Below are positions 31,584-39,884 of a DNA stretch of 64,000 nucleotides, piece after piece. Under the pieces are notes generated by a model. That model made no database searches and had not been told where the DNA came from. It saw only the letters and a list, made by a program, of their open reading frames with translations. The stretch covers positions 693,953-757,952 of the forward strand of contig OY288107.1 in assembly GCA_958431225.1 (NCBI GenBank), read 5' to 3'. Both the position numbers and the translations under genes were made by a program. The stretch's first letter is position 1, and each line of letters begins with the position of its first letter. The DNA is from an uncultured Alphaproteobacteria bacterium (GTDB lineage Bacteria > Pseudomonadota > Alphaproteobacteria > Puniceispirillales > UBA1172).

Positions 31584-32480
31584 TTAACGTTTCGTCAATT
31601 TGAGTTTTTTCCGCACATCTGCGGGGCTAAGGATATTGACATTCATCGCCCCTAAAATCGTGGTAGCCCGTTCCACCAAATCGGTATTGCGCGCCAATTT
31701 GCCATATTCCAGATAAAGATTATCCTCCAACCCCACGCGCACATTCCCGCCAACAATCGGCGCCAATGCCACATAAGGCAGTTGCCCCCGCCCGATAGCA
31801 AAAGCCGAGAAAATCCAATCATCGGGCATATTATTCACCAGCGCCAACAGGCTATTCACATCCGCCGGCGCACCATAAGGAATCCCCATACATAATTGCA
31901 CCATCACCGGCGCATCAATCAACCCGTCGCTGATAAGCTGTTTTGCTAAAACCAAATGCCCGCTATCAAAGATCTCAATTTCGGGACGCACCCCGGCTTT
32001 TTGCATCAACCCGGCCATCGCCCGCAACATTGACGGCGTGTTCGCCATAATATAGTCGCCATGTGAGAAATTCATGGTGCCACAATCCAACGTGCAGATT
32101 TCGGGCAATAATTCGGTGACGTGTTCCACGCGCACACTAGCCCCCACCATATCGGTGCCAGCCCCCAAAGGCAGGGGTGCTTCGGCATCGCCAATCATCA
32201 AATCCCCGCCCATGCCAGCGGTGAGATTGATGACAACATCCGTATCCGCCCCGCGAATACGCTCAACCACCTCACGATAGAGCGCGACATCACGCGAAGG
32301 CGCACCAGTTTCAGGGTCGCGCACATGACAATGCGCAATCGCCGCCCCGGCTTTGGCGGCGGCAATCGCATCATCGGCAATCTCTTTGGGCGTGACCGGC
32401 ACAAATTCAGATTTCGCGGTCGTCTCGCCGGACCCAGTCACTGCACAAGTAATAAACACATCACGTATCGGGTGTAGCAT
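31584..32480 (-). CDS. cdhC: 3-dehydrocarnitine cleavage enzyme (BKACE/DUF849 family)
   Basis: This 298-residue TIM-barrel enzyme belongs to the beta-keto acid cleavage family, which uses acetyl-CoA and zinc to split a beta-keto acid. The zinc histidines in AHCHVRDP are present, as are INLTAGMGGDL and the C-terminal VGLEDNLYLEYGKLA. Next to a carnitine dehydrogenase it would convert 3-dehydrocarnitine and acetyl-CoA into betainyl-CoA and acetoacetate, as in Pseudomonas CdhC. It is the first gene of the carnitine operon and diverges from a flavodoxin-like gene across 133 bases. The start has a G-rich site nine bases upstream. Confidence 0.92.
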   Translation of the reverse strand: MLHPIRDVFITCAVTGSGETTAKSEFVPVTPKEIADDAIAAAKAGAAIAHCHVRDPETGAPSRDVALYREVVERIRGADTDVVINLTAGMGGDLMIGDAEAPLPLGAGTDMVGASVRVEHVTELLPEICTLDCGTMNFSHGDYIMANTPSMLRAMAGLMQKAGVRPEIEIFDSGHLVLAKQLISDGLIDAPVMVQLCMGIPYGAPADVNSLLALVNNMPDDWIFSAFAIGRGQLPYVALAPIVGGNVRVGLEDNLYLEYGKLARNTDLVERATTILGAMNVNILSPADVRKKLKLTKR

Positions 32481-32613
32481 TGGTAAAAACCCCCATCATC
32501 ATTTTCTTACCTTTAAGGCTTGGACGCAGTCGCACATAAAATCAAGGTTTATTTTGTTGTTTATTGCTATACGCGCCATCTAGCCCTAATATCTAGGGGC
32601 AGGAGAATGTTTG

Positions 32614-33069
32614 ATGCCACGCCAAATTTTGTTTTTAGACCACGCCCCATCGCCAAATACACGGCGGCTCGCCGATGCCGCCGCCGCCGCCATGGAGGCG
32701 GGGAGCGACGTGAAGGTGATTCGCAACCCCCCCCTTGAAGCCAGTGCCGAGGACGCGCTCAAAGCCGATGGTATCTTGATTTCCACCACGGAAAATATCG
32801 GCTATATGGCAGGATTAACCAAAGATTTTTTTGACCGCGCCTACCCGGCCCTGCTTGATAATAGCGGCGGCAAGGCGTGCGCCATTTACATTCGCGCCGG
32901 GCTAGACGGCACCGGCACCAAACGCGCCCTTGAAGGCATTTTAAGCGGTCTAAATTGGCGCTTGATGAACCCGATTTTAATCTGCCACGGCGCATGGGAT
33001 GATGGCTTTATAGAGGAGGTAGAAACCCTAGCCCTAACCCTCGCCCTACGCGTAGAAATGGGGGCATGA
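32614..33069 (+). CDS. Flavodoxin-like NAD(P)H-dependent reductase domain protein
   Basis: This 151-residue protein has the flavodoxin/NADPH-quinone-reductase fold: LFLDHAPSPNTRRLADAAAAAM resembles the phosphate loop, ADGILISTTENIGYMAGLTKDFFDRAYP is the FMN-ring loop, and a GTGTKRALEGIL segment follows. I moved the start to ATG 32614, where AGGAGA lies seven bases upstream; an in-frame TTG just before it has no such spacing. The stop overlaps the start of the following DMT transporter, so the two are translationally coupled. The electron partner is unknown. Confidence 0.82.
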   Translation: MPRQILFLDHAPSPNTRRLADAAAAAMEAGSDVKVIRNPPLEASAEDALKADGILISTTENIGYMAGLTKDFFDRAYPALLDNSGGKACAIYIRAGLDGTGTKRALEGILSGLNWRLMNPILICHGAWDDGFIEEVETLALTLALRVEMGA

Positions 33070-33959
33070 TGCGCCAGCATTTTTGCGCATTTTTATTAAG
33101 CGCGCCCATACTCTTAACCCTAGCCGCGCTCGGTTGGGGTAGCAATGCCATCGCCGCCCGCCTCGCCATCGGTGAGGTGTCGCCGATGCTATTGGTGAGC
33201 ATCCGTTGGGCAATGGTATGCGTCCTCGTGTTAGTTTTGCGCCCGCGCGCCATTATCGCAACCATTTATCAAAACCGCCAACATTGGCGGTGGCTGATAC
33301 TGATGGGAGCAGGGCTCAGTAGTTTCAACATTTTACTCTACAGCGCCGCCCACAGCACTAGCGCCATCAATCTGGGGCTGATTCAAAGCACCATCCCCGC
33401 CCTCATCATCGGCGTCGGGCTAGTGGTATTACGCACGCCCGTAGGGGCGTTGCAGCTGCTCGGGTTGGTGTTAGCCATGGCAGGGGCGGTGGTGGTCATC
33501 ACCAAAGGCGCGCTAGGGACGCTCATCAATTTAAGTTTCAACCACGGCGATTTATTGATGCTGGCGGGATGCTTTTGCTATGCGGGTTATGCGTTGGGGC
33601 TAGCACGGCGTCCGCCGGTGGATAGCATCACCATGCTAGGCGTGCTCGCCATTTTCGCATTTTTGACATCGCTCCCCTTCGCCCTAGGTGAAGTCGCTTC
33701 AGGCACGGCATTATTCCCCAGCATAAAAGGTTGGCTGATTCTGCTCTATATCGCGCTATTCCCCTCATTCCTATCACAAGTATTTTTCATCATGGGCATA
33801 GACCGCATCGGCTCAAATAAGGCGGGTATGTTCACCAATCTAGTGCCAGTATTCGCAGCATTATTAGCCATAGTCATTTTGGGCGAGATGGTCGGGATTT
33901 ACCATCTCCTATCACTGCTATTCGTCTTCAGCGGCATCACCATCGCCCAAAAACGTTAA
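33066..33959 (+). CDS. DMT-superfamily (EamA) transporter
   Basis: This 297-residue membrane protein has ten predicted helices arranged as two EamA repeats, with the typical N-terminal LTLAALGWGSNAIAARLA and second-half MLAGCFCYAGYALGLARR signatures. Such proteins usually export amino acids or other small metabolites. It overlaps the flavodoxin-like gene by four bases (ATGA). No substrate can be read from sequence. It is one of three EamA proteins in the window, and they are clearly different from each other. Confidence 0.9.
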   Translation: MMRQHFCAFLLSAPILLTLAALGWGSNAIAARLAIGEVSPMLLVSIRWAMVCVLVLVLRPRAIIATIYQNRQHWRWLILMGAGLSSFNILLYSAAHSTSAINLGLIQSTIPALIIGVGLVVLRTPVGALQLLGLVLAMAGAVVVITKGALGTLINLSFNHGDLLMLAGCFCYAGYALGLARRPPVDSITMLGVLAIFAFLTSLPFALGEVASGTALFPSIKGWLILLYIALFPSFLSQVFFIMGIDRIGSNKAGMFTNLVPVFAALLAIVILGEMVGIYHLLSLLFVFSGITIAQKR

Positions 33960-33970
33960 GCGTAATATGA

Positions 33971-33998
33971 TTGACAATAAACGCAACTAGTATAGATA
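33971..33998 (+). promoter_or_regulatory. Promoter for the ThDP-enzyme gene
   Basis: TTGACA (33971-33976) and TAGATA (33993-33998) are separated by 16 bases. Transcription would begin near 34005, giving a short leader before the ATG at 34033. The gene therefore seems to be its own unit and not part of the flavodoxin-EamA pair. Confidence 0.55.
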
Positions 33999-34032
33999 AA
34001 GCAAAACCATTTGAAAGTCGTTATCTCTACCC

Positions 34033-35688
34033 ATGCGCGTTGCTGATTTAGTCATTTCCTCAATCATTGAGGCTGGAACCAAGACGTTGTTTTCCCTGTC
34101 GGGGAATCAGATCATGTCCCTATATGATGGCGCCCTAGACCAAGACATCAGCATCATCCACGCCCGCCACGAATCCGCCGCCGTATTTATGGCAGATGGC
34201 TATGCGCGCGCCAGCCAGCACACCGGTGTGGCATTATGCACGGCAGGACCGGGCTTCACCAACGCGCTCGGGGCATTGTTCCCGCTAAAATCTTCGGAAT
34301 CGCCAGTATTGCTGATTACCGGTGATTCGCCCCTCAAACTAGACGGGCAAGGGGCGTTTCAAGAATTGGCACAAACCACCATCAGCGCGCCTTTGGTCAA
34401 AGAAAGCTGGCGCCTCACCAATGAAAGCCACATCAATAGCGCCATCCATGAAGCCATGCGCTTGGCGCGCAGCGGGCGCCACGGACCTGTCCATATCGCC
34501 ATCCCCGAGGATATCCTCACCGCCCCGGCACAAAACCCGCTATTCCCGCCAATCATTGATGAACCCCACGACCCCATCAACCAAGCCGATTTGAAAGCCA
34601 TCATCCAAGCCCTTGACGGTGCCGAACGCCCCCTCATCTTAACCGGCGCCACCCTCGCCGCCAACCGCAACAGCGCCATGGTGGAAACCATCCAAAGCCG
34701 CCACCATATCCCGGTCATCGCCATGACAGCATCGCGGGGATTAGCCGACCCCCTCTTGGGCGACATCCAAACCATTCTCACCGAAGCCGACCATGTTGTG
34801 CTTTTGGACAAAAAACCCGATTTCATTCTAGGCTTTGGTGCGCGCCATATTATTCCAGCGAATCACATCGTCGTTTGCGCCGCCGATTCGGCAGTGGTGA
34901 CGCGGTCAAATCAGGTATTTTTCGGCAATATGGTATGGGGATGCGTCGCCGACCCGATGGCAAGCATCACCGCCATCGCCCAAGCCGAATTGAAACAAAG
35001 ACCCGAAACATGGCTAAATGCGGTAAAAACCCGCCTAAGCAATCGCCCAGCGATGCCCGACGCCAACACCACCCGCATCACCGCACCGCTAGTCATGCAA
35101 CATTTCCGCGAGGCGATTGAAGCCATTGACACGATTGACTTGGGCGCCCCGCCACTCATTATTTGCGATGGTGGCGAGTTCGGGCAATGGGCGCAAAGCG
35201 GTCTGCCCCCGGCACCCGATATGGCAAAACATATTTTCACCAATGGCGCGGGAGGGGGCATCGGCGGCAGCATCCCCCAAGCCATCGGCATCGCCATCGC
35301 CAACCCCGGACGCCATGTCGTCGCCTTTATGGGCGATGGCAGTGCCGGCTTTCACATCGCCGAAATTGAAACCGCACGGCGCGCAAATCTGCCGATTACT
35401 TTTATTGTTGGCAATGATTATCGTTGGGGGGCGGAGGCGGAAATCCAAGCCCGCGATTATGGCACGGCGCGCGTGCATTCATGCGCCCTAGACGCCGAAA
35501 CCCGCTACGATAAAATCGCCGAAGGTTTTGGTGCAAAAGCCTATTATGTCAGCGAAGCCAGCAAAATTCGCCCCGCATTGGATAGCGCCTTAAATGCCAA
35601 CGAGACCAGCCTCATCAACATCATCATTGACGGCATCCCCGCACCAAAATTCACCACGCATCAAGATGCTAAGCACCAAGATGCCTAA
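34033..35688 (+). CDS. Thiamine diphosphate-dependent enzyme of the acetolactate synthase family
   Basis: This 551-residue protein has the three-domain ThDP architecture. The activating glutamate (Glu47 in IHARHESAAVFMADGYARA), the QGAFQE segment, a central Rossmann-like domain, and the C-terminal GDGS...N magnesium/ThDP motif (FMGDGSAGFHIAEIETARR then VGND) are all present. It resembles biosynthetic and degradative members such as acetolactate synthase, oxalyl-CoA decarboxylase and benzoylformate decarboxylase, without a decisive signature for one. I considered sulfoacetaldehyde acetyltransferase (Xsc), but the Xsc-specific N-terminus and loops do not match. The gene is followed by a convergent uronate-dehydrogenase-like gene. 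The reaction is unassigned. Confidence 0.85.
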   Translation: MRVADLVISSIIEAGTKTLFSLSGNQIMSLYDGALDQDISIIHARHESAAVFMADGYARASQHTGVALCTAGPGFTNALGALFPLKSSESPVLLITGDSPLKLDGQGAFQELAQTTISAPLVKESWRLTNESHINSAIHEAMRLARSGRHGPVHIAIPEDILTAPAQNPLFPPIIDEPHDPINQADLKAIIQALDGAERPLILTGATLAANRNSAMVETIQSRHHIPVIAMTASRGLADPLLGDIQTILTEADHVVLLDKKPDFILGFGARHIIPANHIVVCAADSAVVTRSNQVFFGNMVWGCVADPMASITAIAQAELKQRPETWLNAVKTRLSNRPAMPDANTTRITAPLVMQHFREAIEAIDTIDLGAPPLIICDGGEFGQWAQSGLPPAPDMAKHIFTNGAGGGIGGSIPQAIGIAIANPGRHVVAFMGDGSAGFHIAEIETARRANLPITFIVGNDYRWGAEAEIQARDYGTARVHSCALDAETRYDKIAEGFGAKAYYVSEASKIRPALDSALNANETSLINIIIDGIPAPKFTTHQDAKHQDA

Positions 35689-35700
35689 GCATCAAGATGC

Positions 35701-36510
35701 CTAATCATCAAAATGTTGATCCACGGTGAACTGCCCCCCATGCCGCCCCAGCACATCGCTTTTAGGGTCAGGTTCGGGAGAATTGCTTTCCACTTTCGCG
35801 CGGTAAATTTCCGAGGTATCTTGCGGATGAAAGCCAATATGCGCGGCAAGGCGATTATCAATCAGCACCGCCGGATTATTGGACACCCCGTAAATAATCG
35901 TATGGCGTACCGAAGGCGCCCATAGGCACTGCCCGATTAGGTGGCGCAAATCATTATAACTAAGCCAGGTGGTCAGTTGGCGGCGGTCAAGGGGTTCGGG
36001 GAAACACGAATAAATGCGCACGGACACGCTTTCAATGCCGTATTTATCCCAATAATATTGCGCCACCGCCTCGCCATAGACTTTGGAGACACCATAATTA
36101 CTATCAGGGCGCGTCGGTGATTGCGGATTAACAATTTCGGTGCGCGGATAAAAACCAATCGTATGCACCGAACTCGCCCAGATGACACGCTTAACGCCAT
36201 TCTTGCGGCAACCTTCATAAAGATTATACATGCCAACAATGTTGGAATTCAGAACATCCGCCCAAGCCCCTTCACGGCTCTGCCCGCCCATATGCACCAC
36301 CGCATCGACATCTTTAGTCAAGGCGCACATCGCCTCCATATCGCCCAAATCGGCAGCTATAAATTCCTCATGGCTTTGGCAATCTTTAACAGGGTCGCGG
36401 TCATTCAGCCGAATTTTCTCCGCATAATCAGGCACTAACGGACGCAATTCGCTCCCCAAAGCCCCGGCGGCACCGGTCAGTAATAAACGATGATATTTTT
36501 TCTCTGGCAT
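35701..36510 (-). CDS. NAD-dependent epimerase/dehydratase, uronate dehydrogenase-like
   Basis: This 269-residue short-chain dehydrogenase/reductase of the extended type has the NAD motif TGAAGALGSEL near residue 12 and the catalytic YGVSKVYGEA. Stretches such as MGGQSREGAW, NIVGMYNLYEGCRKNGVKRVIWASS and YSCFPEPLDRRQLTTWLSY match uronate dehydrogenase (Udh) proteins that oxidise galacturonate/glucuronate to aldarolactones. I chose ATG 36510 because GAGGAT lies just upstream; a longer open frame extends into the divergent gap without a ribosome site. It diverges from a family 5 solute-binding protein gene, so the importer might supply its substrate, but that is weak inference. Confidence 0.85.
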   Translation of the reverse strand: MPEKKYHRLLLTGAAGALGSELRPLVPDYAEKIRLNDRDPVKDCQSHEEFIAADLGDMEAMCALTKDVDAVVHMGGQSREGAWADVLNSNIVGMYNLYEGCRKNGVKRVIWASSVHTIGFYPRTEIVNPQSPTRPDSNYGVSKVYGEAVAQYYWDKYGIESVSVRIYSCFPEPLDRRQLTTWLSYNDLRHLIGQCLWAPSVRHTIIYGVSNNPAVLIDNRLAAHIGFHPQDTSEIYRAKVESNSPEPDPKSDVLGRHGGQFTVDQHFDD

Positions 36511-36587
36511 TGTATCCTCACTTTCACCAACCATCATTAGCAAAAAATCGCTTCCCTGTCCGCAAAAATACGCTAAAAGGTCAAACC

Positions 36588-38060
36588 ATGAAAAAAACAT
36601 CACTATTATGGGCAGTGCTATTACTACTATGGGCAGGTTCCGCGCATGCGGTGCGTACCGATGCGGTAATAGGCTTACAATTAGAACCCCCGCATCTTGA
36701 CCCAACGAGCGCGGCGGCGGGTGCCATTGACCAAGTGCTTTACGCCAATGTCTATCAAGGGCTAACACGTTTTAACGAAGACGGCGCCATCGCCCCGCAA
36801 CTAGCAAAATCGTGGGAAATTGCGCCCGACGGCTTAGAATACACGTTCACACTGCAAGAAAACGTGCATTTCCATGACGGCACACCGCTTGACGCCAAGG
36901 CGGTGCAATTCGCCCTCAACCGCGCGCGCACCGAAAATTCCACCAACGCGCAAAAAGCCCTTTTCACCGATATTGAAAGCATCACCATCCACGATGCGCT
37001 AACCCTCACCATCCGCCTCAAACAACCAAACGGACAATTTCTGTTCAATCTAGCATGGGGGGATGCGGTCATCATCGCCCCCCATAACGTAGATGATTTA
37101 CGCCAAAAAGCCATCGGCACCGGCCCTTACCAAGTAGCAAAATGGGTCAAAGGCGACCGCATTGAACTGACGCGCCATCATCATTATTGGGGAAAACCCC
37201 CCGCCCTTGAATCGGTGATCTTCCGTTTTATCAGCGATGCGGCGGCGGCGCGCGCGGCGGTGCAGGCAGGTGCGGTGGATGCCTTCCCGGCTTTCCCCGC
37301 CCCGGAAACCCTCGCACAATTAGCCGAAAATCCGGCGTTCGCCCTCATCAATGGCACCACCGAAGGCGAGACCATTTTAGCCATCAACCACCAACGCCCG
37401 CCCTTTGACCGCCTAGAAATCCGCCAAGCCCTCGCCATGGGCATCAACCGCCAAGACATTATTGACGGTGCCATGTTCGGCTATGGCACACCGATAGGCA
37501 CACATTTCGCCCCCCACCATCCCGCCTATCTAGACCTCACCAACACCCCGCCCTATAACCCCGAAACCGCACGAAAAATCTTAAAACAAGCCGGGCTAGA
37601 TGGACTCACCCTAACCATCAGCCTCCCCCCCCCCAGCTATGCCCGGCGCGGCGGCGAGATCATCGCCGCCCAGCTCCGCAATATCGGCATCACCGCACAG
37701 CTGATACCCCTAGAATGGGCGGCGTGGCTTGAACATGTTTTCCGCAACAAAGATTACGACCTAACCATCATCAGCCACACCGAACCTTTTGACATCGGCA
37801 TTTACGCGCGCAAAGATTACTATTTCGGCTATGACAGCCCGCAATTTCGCGCGATAATGCGCAACCTAAAATCCGCCAGCGACCCACAGACCCGCACCAG
37901 ATTATTACACCAAGCCCAACGCCATATCCGCGATGACCAAGTCAATGTATTTTTATTCCAACTAGCCAATGCCGGCATCCGCAACGCCCAGCTAATGGGG
38001 CTATGGCAACACGCCCCGACCCAAGCCCTAGATATCACCGGCATTTATTGGAAAAACTGA
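36588..38060 (+). CDS. ABC transporter substrate-binding protein, family 5 (peptide/opine/nickel type)
   Basis: This 490-residue periplasmic protein belongs to the DppA/OppA family. Residues 1-21 form a signal peptide ending GSAHA, and family landmarks follow: QLEPPHLDPTSAAAG, YQGLTRFNEDG and LAKSWEIAPDGLEYTFTLQENVHFHDG, then GTGPYQVAKW. I chose ATG 36588, at the start of the signal peptide, over a longer frame. Codons near residue 345 (LPPPSY) contain a ten-C run (37625-37634), the longest homopolymer I saw in a gene here. It heads an operon with two permeases, a double ATPase and an EamA protein. The ligand is unknown; dipeptides are only one possibility. Confidence 0.9.
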   Translation: MKKTSLLWAVLLLLWAGSAHAVRTDAVIGLQLEPPHLDPTSAAAGAIDQVLYANVYQGLTRFNEDGAIAPQLAKSWEIAPDGLEYTFTLQENVHFHDGTPLDAKAVQFALNRARTENSTNAQKALFTDIESITIHDALTLTIRLKQPNGQFLFNLAWGDAVIIAPHNVDDLRQKAIGTGPYQVAKWVKGDRIELTRHHHYWGKPPALESVIFRFISDAAAARAAVQAGAVDAFPAFPAPETLAQLAENPAFALINGTTEGETILAINHQRPPFDRLEIRQALAMGINRQDIIDGAMFGYGTPIGTHFAPHHPAYLDLTNTPPYNPETARKILKQAGLDGLTLTISLPPPSYARRGGEIIAAQLRNIGITAQLIPLEWAAWLEHVFRNKDYDLTIISHTEPFDIGIYARKDYYFGYDSPQFRAIMRNLKSASDPQTRTRLLHQAQRHIRDDQVNVFLFQLANAGIRNAQLMGLWQHAPTQALDITGIYWKN

Positions 38061-38094
38061 CACATTGCTATAAAAATCGGGTATATGATGGGGT

Positions 38095-39045
38095 ATGGTT
38101 AGATTTTTCTTGCGCCGTTCGTGCGTATTTTTGCTGACGCTTTTTGTCGCTTCGCTGGCGATTTTCGCCATGGTTGAAATCATCCCCGGCGACCCAGCGC
38201 GCACCATGCTAGGACTCAATGCCAGCGATGAAGCGGTCGCGGCATTACGCACCGAACTCAACCTCAACCAATCGGGCGTGAGGCGTTATCTGGCATGGAT
38301 AGGGGGCATATGCCAAGGCGATTTTGGGCTATCCTACACCTACCGCACCCCCGCCATAACACTAATCGCCGAACGCCTAGCCATCACCCTACCCCTAGCC
38401 CTTTACGCACTCATACTAACCATCGGCATCGCCCTCCCCCTCGGCGCATTTGCCGGCACCCGCGAAGGCACAGCCGCCGACCGCCTCATCACCCTAGCCA
38501 GTCAGTTCGGCATCGCCCTACCCAATTTCTGGTTCGCGGTGATGTTGATTCTAATTTTCGCACTCAATTTAGGCTGGCTACCCGCAGGAGGCTTTGACGG
38601 CTGGGAGGCGGGCATTGCCCAAGGGCTTGCCCACCTAACCCTACCCGCCATCGCCTTAGCCCTCCCCCAAGCCAGCATTTTATTGCGCGTCATGCGGGGT
38701 GCCCTCATTGAAACCGCGCGCCAAGATTACATCCGCACCGCCCGCGCCAAAGGCTTAAGCCGCGACCAAGCCCTGTGGCGTCACGGTTTTGCCAACGCAT
38801 TAATTCCCGTGCTAACGATTTTGGGCATGCAGTTATCGTTTTTAATTGCTGGTGCCATCATCATTGAAAACGTATTCCGCCTGCCGGGGCTAGGACGCCT
38901 CATCGTCCAAGCCATCAACCAACGCGACCTCATCCTAACCGAAGCCATCATCTTGCTCATGGTAGCCCTAGTCATCAGCGTCAGTTTCCTCACAGATTTA
39001 CTCTATGGCGCAATAGACCCACGCCTGCGGAGGCAACGCCCATGA
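38095..39045 (+). CDS. ABC transporter permease, DppB type
   Basis: This 316-residue inner-membrane permease has about six helices. Its N-terminus matches DppB/OppB (EIIPGDPARTMLGLNASDEAV), and the cytoplasmic EAA-type loop is DYIRTARAKGLSRDQALWRHGFANAL. It works with the neighbouring DppC-type permease and the fused ATPase to import the ligand of the upstream binding protein. It begins 34 bases after that gene and overlaps the next gene by four bases. Confidence 0.92.
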   Translation: MVRFFLRRSCVFLLTLFVASLAIFAMVEIIPGDPARTMLGLNASDEAVAALRTELNLNQSGVRRYLAWIGGICQGDFGLSYTYRTPAITLIAERLAITLPLALYALILTIGIALPLGAFAGTREGTAADRLITLASQFGIALPNFWFAVMLILIFALNLGWLPAGGFDGWEAGIAQGLAHLTLPAIALALPQASILLRVMRGALIETARQDYIRTARAKGLSRDQALWRHGFANALIPVLTILGMQLSFLIAGAIIIENVFRLPGLGRLIVQAINQRDLILTEAIILLMVALVISVSFLTDLLYGAIDPRLRRQRP

Positions 39046-39884
39046 AACGCGGACAAAGCCAAATCATCATCGGCGGCGTAGTGCTAGGGGCGATCATCTT
39101 GGCGGGGCTATTATCGCTAATCTGGACCCCCGCCGACCCCCTAGCCATGGCAATCAACCAACGCATGCAGATGCCTTCCGCCGGCGCATGGCTAGGCACC
39201 GACCATTTCGGGCGCGATATTTTGGCACGGCTCATGGCGGCAACCCCGCTAACATTATCGGTAGCATTCATCGGCGTCAGCATCGGTTTCATTGGCGGCG
39301 TGCCACTAGGATTAACCGCCGCGCTAACGCCCCGCCCCCTAATCGGACAGATTCTTATGCGCGGGGGCGATGTATTTTTCGCTTTTCCGATTCTGATCAT
39401 GGCGATGCTCATCACCGCCGGTTTTGGCGGCGGCGCATGGGTCGCCATATTAGCCATCGGCTTTTTCAACATCCCGGTATTTTTGCGGGTGACACGCGCC
39501 GGCGCCCTCGGGCAGAGCCACTGCACCTATATCCAATCGGCACGGCTAGCGGGGAAATCCACCGCGCGCATCGCCATAGAACATATTTTTCCGAATATCG
39601 CCCCGCTCCTCATCCTGCAAGCCAGCATCCAATTCTCGCTAGGGGTTTTGGCAGAAGCAGGACTATCATATCTAGGGTTAGGCGCCAGCCCCACCACCCC
39701 AAGCTGGGGGCGCATGCTAGCCGATAGCCAGACGCTCATGGGGCTTGCCCCACATCTAGCGATTGCCCCGGGCGTGGTGATTGTGGTGACGGTGCTTGCC
39801 ATCAATCTCATTGCCGAAGGCTTGCGCCAACGCCTAGACCCCCGCCAACAAAACCTATTAGGACGAGGGCAAGCATGGCGCTAA
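39042..39884 (+). CDS. ABC transporter permease, DppC type
   Basis: This 280-residue permease is the DppC/OppC-type partner. It shows WLGTDHFGRDILARLMAATPLTL near residue 49, typical of this subfamily, and an EAA-type loop containing YIQSARLAGKSTARIAIEHIF. About six helices are predicted. The ATG overlaps the stop of the preceding permease, and the end overlaps the ATPase gene by ten bases, so the three are tightly coupled. Confidence 0.92.
   Translation: MKRGQSQIIIGGVVLGAIILAGLLSLIWTPADPLAMAINQRMQMPSAGAWLGTDHFGRDILARLMAATPLTLSVAFIGVSIGFIGGVPLGLTAALTPRPLIGQILMRGGDVFFAFPILIMAMLITAGFGGGAWVAILAIGFFNIPVFLRVTRAGALGQSHCTYIQSARLAGKSTARIAIEHIFPNIAPLLILQASIQFSLGVLAEAGLSYLGLGASPTTPSWGRMLADSQTLMGLAPHLAIAPGVVIVVTVLAINLIAEGLRQRLDPRQQNLLGRGQAWR

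Noticed and set aside
34033-35688. Thiamine-diphosphate enzyme as the missing sulfoacetaldehyde acetyltransferase
   Set aside because: The family is related, but the Xsc-typical N-terminus and loops are absent and the gene is far from the taurine operon with its own promoter.
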